Positions 59,872 to 64,000 of a DNA stretch of 64,000 bases are shown here, piece by piece (position 1 is the first letter of the stretch; each line of letters starts with the position of its first letter). The stretch is taken from NCBI GenBank assembly GCA_021234155.1, contig JAJEKV010000002.1, positions 18,773,592 to 18,837,591 on the forward strand. Direction: 5' to 3'. The notes beneath the pieces are model-generated. The model saw only the letters and a program-made list of their open reading frames with translations. It had not been told where the DNA came from and did no database searches. A program made the translations under genes and the position numbers. The stretch comes from Isoetes taiwanensis (lineage: Eukaryota; Streptophyta; Lycopodiopsida; Isoetales; Isoetaceae).

Positions 59872-60404
59872 ATGGAGGGTGCTCACAAAGCGGAGCACGA
59901 CAATTGTGGTAGTATGAAGTCTCGTGCATCCAACTTAGCATCCAAGGTTGTATTCTCCATGTTCATAAAGGGAGAATTGCCTTGCCTCACTGTAGTTGGA
60001 GGAATGAAGGTGACATCTGGGAAAATATTAGGAAGTTGCCTGCAATGTTTACGAAAACGAGCATCCTAGATGAGGTGAATGTAGAAGTTATGGCACTAAC
60101 AGGCAAGAAAGTCTCGCCAACGGGGTTTCATAGAACATGGAAAAGGAGCTTTAGGGATGTTAGGATGACAAAAAGGATTCCGTTCTTTAAATGTGATACA
60201 TGCGGGATCATCCGTACGAAGTTGTTGAAGACAAAGGATGATGCATAAAGGAGGATATTGCATGACCAGAGGAGAGCACACAGATTGGAGCAAGCCTCCT
60301 GTCGCACCCAGTATTGGTCGTGGAGATTATATTCCCATAGGTATCCTAAAGACTATGTTTGTATTACTCATGACAAGATGGACCAGGCGAAATAGATGGA
60401 ACTT
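59872..60404 (+). pseudogene. N-terminal part of HDKMD-type transposase-like protein
   Basis: A plus frame from 59,982 carries ILDEVNVEVMALTGKKVSPT, then FFKCDTCGIIRTKLLKTKDD (a Cys pair). A single TAA (60,246-60,248) follows, then in the same frame RRAHRLEQ, HRYPKDYVCITHDKMDQAK to a TAG at 60,402. The segment CITHDKMDQAK (His-Asp codons at 60,369-60,374) looks like the first acidic site of the same family whose later motifs (LDNA, GHT) occur at 34,981-36,031. The two fragments do not overlap, so they cannot be aligned to each other. The part after 60,404 is not recognisable. Confidence 0.5.
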
Positions 60405-61067
60405 TTGTTTTGGAGTTTGGCATGTAGGTTCGAGTTCATATTGCATCTTAGTATTGCACTAGCTTAGAGTATTCTTTTGTGTTTTTATTGGTAATTCACT
60501 CTTCTCAACCAATTTTTGTATTATGAGTCTCATTTTTCATGTCAATTTTAGAAAACTAATACTTGTTTTGTGATACCTGTAGCTTTGATGTGGAAATAAC
60601 ATGTGCTATTATACGTATTTTGGACCATAGAAAAAAGTGCAATATGAGTAAATTAGGATTCTCAGTCAGGATCAAGTCTTTGTGCAACATATAAGCTCTA
60701 AACTTGAGGCCTATAAGCACATATTCGCCATATGAGCTACGAACTTGAATGAGGGTATTATAATTGGATGTGAGGAAGAAAGCTATGGTATCTTTAGCAG
60801 TGTCTTCTAAGAAGTAATTGGCATGATGTTTGAAGAGATGCATATGTGAAACATTGTCTATTTTTTATGCAATCATCTTGTGCTATTATTAAAAAAAAAA
60901 TCATATTCTCGATGCGAGTTCACTAACTCGGGAAAAAATATCAATGCCAAAAAGGTCCAAAATCTTGGCATATATCCAATTTAAATGAATGATGGTTTTC
61001 AGTCTTAGTTACTAGATTGTTCTCGTATTTAATTTTTGTAGCTAACCTGGTTTTCCTTGTTTGGTAG
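60405..61067. other. Spacer or intron between transposase-like and methyltransferase segments
   Basis: This is AT-rich with no coding signal. It ends in a T-rich tract and an acceptor-like TTTGGTAG at about 61,060-61,067, directly before the methyltransferase-like segment, so part of it may be an intron. Confidence 0.35.
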
Positions 61068-61730
61068 GTACAAAAAGAACATAAACTACTACTATGGTGG
61101 AGGGCCCAGGTTGCTGAGCAAGGTGGAATATCTCCATGTTTCTTATTGAAGCTTTGATGGCAAGAGAACCATGGAGCACTTTAACACTACTGTCTACTAG
61201 GACTTCTTAAATGTCTTGGAGTTTCCAACAGTGTTGCAGAAGCTGCAAGACCCAAGTGCATAGGGTAGGATTGTAAATCACTTCCAGAAGCTCCAAAAGA
61301 TAATCAACCATCTTATTGATGCATGTTCTCACAAGGAGATTGGGTACTTGATGCTTTCTCGGGCTCTGGTACTACTATAGCCTATGCACTTTAGAAGGAC
61401 CGCAATTGTGTGGCTGTGGACATAGACAAGAAGGCTGTGAACTTTATCGAGATGAGATTGGTTGCCTTATCTACTCTACCAGATGAGAATCAAGTGTTAG
61501 GTGCCAAATCCTCATCTGATTATGCCAAAATGATATGTTCAAAGATACAGTTGCCTTTCACAAGCTCTATAGAAGATGAGGCTACCTTTGTAGAGCTGAA
61601 GAAAGTAGCTCTAGCTACCATTCCTGAAGACAAATTTGAAAAGAGAAGACAATAGCGCAGGATATTCCAACTAGAAGCAAGCAAAATGAGGAAGTCTATG
61701 ATGTCGACATTTGACTTGTTTTGTGATATA
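61068..61730 (+). pseudogene. Beta-class DNA (N4-cytosine/N6-adenine) methyltransferase C-terminal part
   Basis: The frame shows, in order, GRIVNHFQK and IINHLIDACSHK (the QKP/LI region, motif X), a one-base shift near 61,334, then WVLDAFSGSGTT (61,341-61,376). That last segment is the S-adenosylmethionine-binding motif I of N4/N6 DNA methylases. After a TAG (61,392) it continues with KDRNCVAVDIDKKAVNF, the acidic residue that binds the cofactor ribose. In beta-class enzymes motif I is C-terminal, as here. The catalytic (D/S)PP(Y/W) motif should lie upstream and was not found. A hydrophilic tail ends in DVDI. Such enzymes are typical of bacteria and rare in plant nuclei. Confidence 0.65.
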
Positions 61731-61886
61731 CATTTATTGGAAACGTCATTTGATAAGTCATTTGAAAAAGAGAAGACAATAGCGCAGGATATTCCAACTA
61801 GAAGCAAGCAAAATGAGGAAGACTATGATGTCGACATTTGACTTGTTTTGTGATATACATTTATTGGAAACATCAATTTAACTTCC
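61633..61886. repeat. 127-bp tandem duplication at the methyltransferase 3' end
   Basis: The segment with GAGAAGACAATAGCGCAGG, CCAACTAGAAGCAAGC and GATGTCGACATTTGACTTG occurs twice, 127 bp apart. The first copy lacks one A in an A-run that the second has, which changes the reading frame of the protein tail. Confidence 0.88.
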
Positions 61887-62021
61887 AAAATCGATGTATT
61901 AAAAACACTAGTGAATTTTTATATTTTCTTCTCAAATCTGATGTTTTTGATGTTTTGCTTTCATAGATTGTACTATCATTTATAAACTTTGTTTTTTTCA
62001 ACGATGTCAAAAAGAAACCAT

Positions 62022-62320
62022 ATTTTTGTTTTCAATCATACTAAGGGGCTACAACCCCTGTTTAGATCACTTAGAAAAAGAATTATAAATTTTAGAATTC
62101 AAAAATAACTTTAAAAATTACTTATTACGTCATTTTTGAATTTTTTGTTTTTATTTATACTAGAGGCTGCGATGTCCCAGCCTCTAATTGGATCATTATA
62201 TATACTTATACACAAATATAATTATAAACTCTAGTAATAAATTTAATAATTAATTGTTTTCAGTTTTAAAATTTTTGTTTTCAATCATACTAGGCCCTGC
62301 GGCACCGCAGCGCTTATTCA
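62022..62320. repeat. Three divergent repeats of about 120 bp, each with a hairpin
   Basis: The shared frame is a T-rich lead (TTTTGTTTTCAATCATACTA or similar) followed by a short perfect inverted repeat. The hairpins are AGGGG/CCCCT at 62,044-62,059, AGAGGCTG/CAGCCTCT at 62,162-62,185 and CTGCGG/CCGCAG at 62,297-62,310. Stem sequences differ between copies but pairing is kept. AT-rich text separates them. Confidence 0.6.
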
Positions 62321-62456
62321 GACGAAAAATTAAAAAAACTTATAAACTTAAAAATAAAAACTAGGTAATTACCACTTCCGCTAGTGGAATCTGTGCCTTA
62401 TTTTAAGGTCGTTAAATACTGCAGCTGGTGTTCAATTTGTATTACAGATTGGAGCT

Positions 62457-63062
62457 ATGCTCGAGCGACGATCTCATTCCGGGATGGAGCAACAACCTTG
62501 GTGCTGCTGGATATGCATTTGTTGCAACTGTTTATCGGATCAGCAAATTGAGATCGATCCTGAAACTCCCAATCTAAATCTAGAAGCTCCCAATCCAAGT
62601 TTTGAAGTTCCCAATCCTCCAAATGCTCCAAAGCCAAATTTCGAAGCTCCCAATCCTCCAAATTCTGTCAATTCATATCCGACTCCTGAAGCTGCCAATT
62701 CTCCAAATCCCATCAATCGGAATCCAATCCCCAAGTTCCCAATTCTCCAAATTCCGTCAATTCAAATCCAAATTCTGAAACCCCCAATCTTCCAAATCCC
62801 GCCAATATCCCATGGTTTGGATCTGACCGCCTCACTCCATCGACAAATCTTTTGCCACAGCCAGATCCGGCTGCTGCCAGATCTGGCTGCTGCCGATCCA
62901 AGTAGGCATACTACTTCGGTTTCTGATTCCTATCCACTGAGTGCAGATGAAATTACAATATCCCAGCATTCAGATAATGGGCACAGAGCTCATAATCACG
63001 CGATTGCTAAAATTACAATATCGCGGAGGGGGTCGAGGCAATTTTTGCGGCGAATTTTATGA
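62457..63062 (+). CDS. Cys/Trp-rich N-terminus plus proline-rich protein, family member C
   Basis: ATG 62,457 opens MLERRSHSG, then a Cys/Trp cluster (PWCCWICICCNC) and DQQIEID, parallel to gene A and member B. A long Asn/Pro-rich part follows with repeated EAPNPPN-like units, then Ser/Asp-rich text (residues 140-200). An acceptor-like TTGTATTACAG lies just before the segment shared with gene A. The frame stops at 63,062. The last 170 bp of the window resume the family's C-terminus (SELSQQSKRHHN, GGVMLPKFGKI), so an intron or insertion of about 770 bp probably separates the exons. The function is unknown. Confidence 0.5.
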   Translation: MLERRSHSGMEQQPWCCWICICCNCLSDQQIEIDPETPNLNLEAPNPSFEVPNPPNAPKPNFEAPNPPNSVNSYPTPEAANSPNPINRNPIPKFPILQIPSIQIQILKPPIFQIPPISHGLDLTASLHRQIFCHSQIRLLPDLAAADPSRHTTSVSDSYPLSADEITISQHSDNGHRAHNHAIAKITISRRGSRQFLRRIL

Positions 63063-63829
63063 AGAGAGATTTCTTTTACAAAAATAAAAAATAGCCATGG
63101 TTAAAACAAGTACTCTGTTACTTTTTTAGGATTAGCCAAACTATTTTCCCCCTTTCTCTTAACGAAAAAAGGGATTAGCCTTTCTTTATATTACAATATT
63201 TATATATTAGATCATTAATAGCCAAACAAAATGAATTCTTATTAAAGATTTTTATAGATTGCCACTTACCATCAACGGTGATAGTAGTTTTTCAAATTAT
63301 GAATTTATATTACATATCCCACATATGAATCTTAAAAGAAGGAGTTGTAAGAGATGGCTAATATCTATCTAGATGCCCGAGTTGGTTGCATAGGTTTAGA
63401 GATAGGTGCAATTTGATCACCATATGTAGAATGATGTTGTTGCATTGAATATAGTTCAGACTATGGATGTTATAAGCTATGATGTTAGCTTATTCTAAAA
63501 GTTTTTTAATATCATCGTATGTTACTTGATTGTTGATTATTATTTGTAATTGTGGTACAATATGTCTAAAACTATAGAATCTACATTTTTTTATTTTTTT
63601 AATTAGAAAAAATAGTCAAGTGAAAGCTTAAAGGAATACTTAATTCAAAAATTATGCCAGGTCTAAATACATATAAATGTAATGATAAGAATAACTTTAG
63701 CCAAATATATATCATACAATACTGAAAGATTTTGAAAAATAGCCAAACTATTTTTTTTATGAAAAAATATATATTTTGCTTAATTTTTTCCCTGCCTCTT
63801 CATATCCAAGTTCTTTGATTACGAATTTT
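63063..63829. other. AT-rich interval, possible intron of member C
   Basis: This is strongly AT-rich with no coding signal. It is bounded on both sides by parts of the same protein family, which suggests an intron or an insertion. The phrase AAATAGCCAAACTATTTT recurs within it (for example near 63,735). Confidence 0.4.
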
Positions 63830-64000
63830 ATTTCTACAAAAAAATCAACAGAATCGCAGCCAACTTCGAGGATCGTTGTACATACTCCACCCATTTCGTC
63901 TCATCCGGTTTATCATGGCAGTGAATTATCGCAGCAAAGCAAAAGACATCACAATATTATAGGATCAGGTGGTGTAATGTTGCCGAAATTTGGGAAAATT
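63830..64000 (+). CDS. C-terminal exon of family member C (runs off window)
   Basis: The open frame encodes TSRIVVHTPPISSHPVYHG, then SELSQQSKRHHNII and GGVMLPKFGKI up to the end of the window. It matches gene A around 27,664-27,765 (ELSQHKHVHRN, then GVMVPEFWKI in a shifted frame). Here the two parts are continuous, which indicates that gene A, not this copy, carries the frame disruption. Confidence 0.45.
   Translation, partial: MSTKKSTESQPTSRIVVHTPPISSHPVYHGSELSQQSKRHHNIIGSGGVMLPKFGKI

Noticed and set aside
63370-63410. A-box-like text GATGCCCGAGTTGG suggesting a tRNA-derived SINE
   Set aside because: No B box follows at the proper distance and no tail was found.
1-64000. CRISPR arrays, rRNA genes, prokaryotic operons, organelle insertions
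   Set aside because: No spaced palindromic repeats, rRNA signatures or closely packed bacterial-type genes were seen. The bacterial-type methylase domain lies in transposon-like surroundings.

Overview
The window looks like nuclear DNA of a land plant with a large, transposon-rich genome. The evidence is plant-type LTR retrotransposons, including a Copia element primed by initiator tRNA-Met and a decayed Ty3/Gypsy polyprotein. CACTA-like remnants, LINE fragments, very low density of intact reading frames and AT-rich spacers with splice-like signals point the same way. There are no bacterial operons, rRNA genes, convincing tRNA genes or CRISPR arrays. The species cannot be fixed from sequence alone. 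A non-seed plant or gymnosperm is my guess, from the bacterial-type DNA methyltransferase remnant and the unusual transposase families.

Layout. 1-3.66 kb: 3' part of a plus-strand LTR element with a probable 3' LTR at 3161-3660. 5.9-11.2 kb: a minus-strand Ty3/Gypsy polyprotein (gag, protease, RT, RNase H, integrase) broken by many frameshifts. 11.2-14.36 kb: non-coding, with two foldbacks. 14,362-20,915: a 6.55-kb DNA transposon with inverted repeats and a 4-bp target duplication (CATA). It carries two convergent decayed genes, a DDE-like transposase (+) and a coiled-coil/basic protein ending in an FCP1-like (HAD) phosphatase domain (-). 21-26.5 kb: non-coding, with a 470-bp tandem duplication. 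26.6-29.7 kb: a Cys/Trp-rich then Pro-rich gene and a truncated tandem copy; a third member starts at 62,457. 30-36 kb: remnants of a CACTA-like transposon, a LINE RT and a second transposase family.

36.7-51.6 kb: a gag-only Copia element (183-bp LTRs) inserted into a peptide-repeat locus. Its 3' end plus about 2.2 kb of flank was then amplified into five tandem units. 51.6-54.7 kb: 138-bp repeats, a GC-rich stretch and a LINE endonuclease. 54.7-59.5 kb: mostly featureless, with one exon candidate. 59.5-62.4 kb: a CACTA-type terminus, a fragment of the second transposase family, a beta-class DNA methyltransferase remnant, and three repeats that keep a hairpin while changing its stem. 62.4-64 kb: the third Cys/Trp-rich gene.

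Tandem copies in the 37.8-51.6 kb array differ from each other mostly at CAG/CTG trinucleotides, and not by C-to-T change. That looks like base-calling error at methylated CHG sites and may explain much of the apparent frame damage in transposon regions. Frameshifts called here should be read with that in mind.
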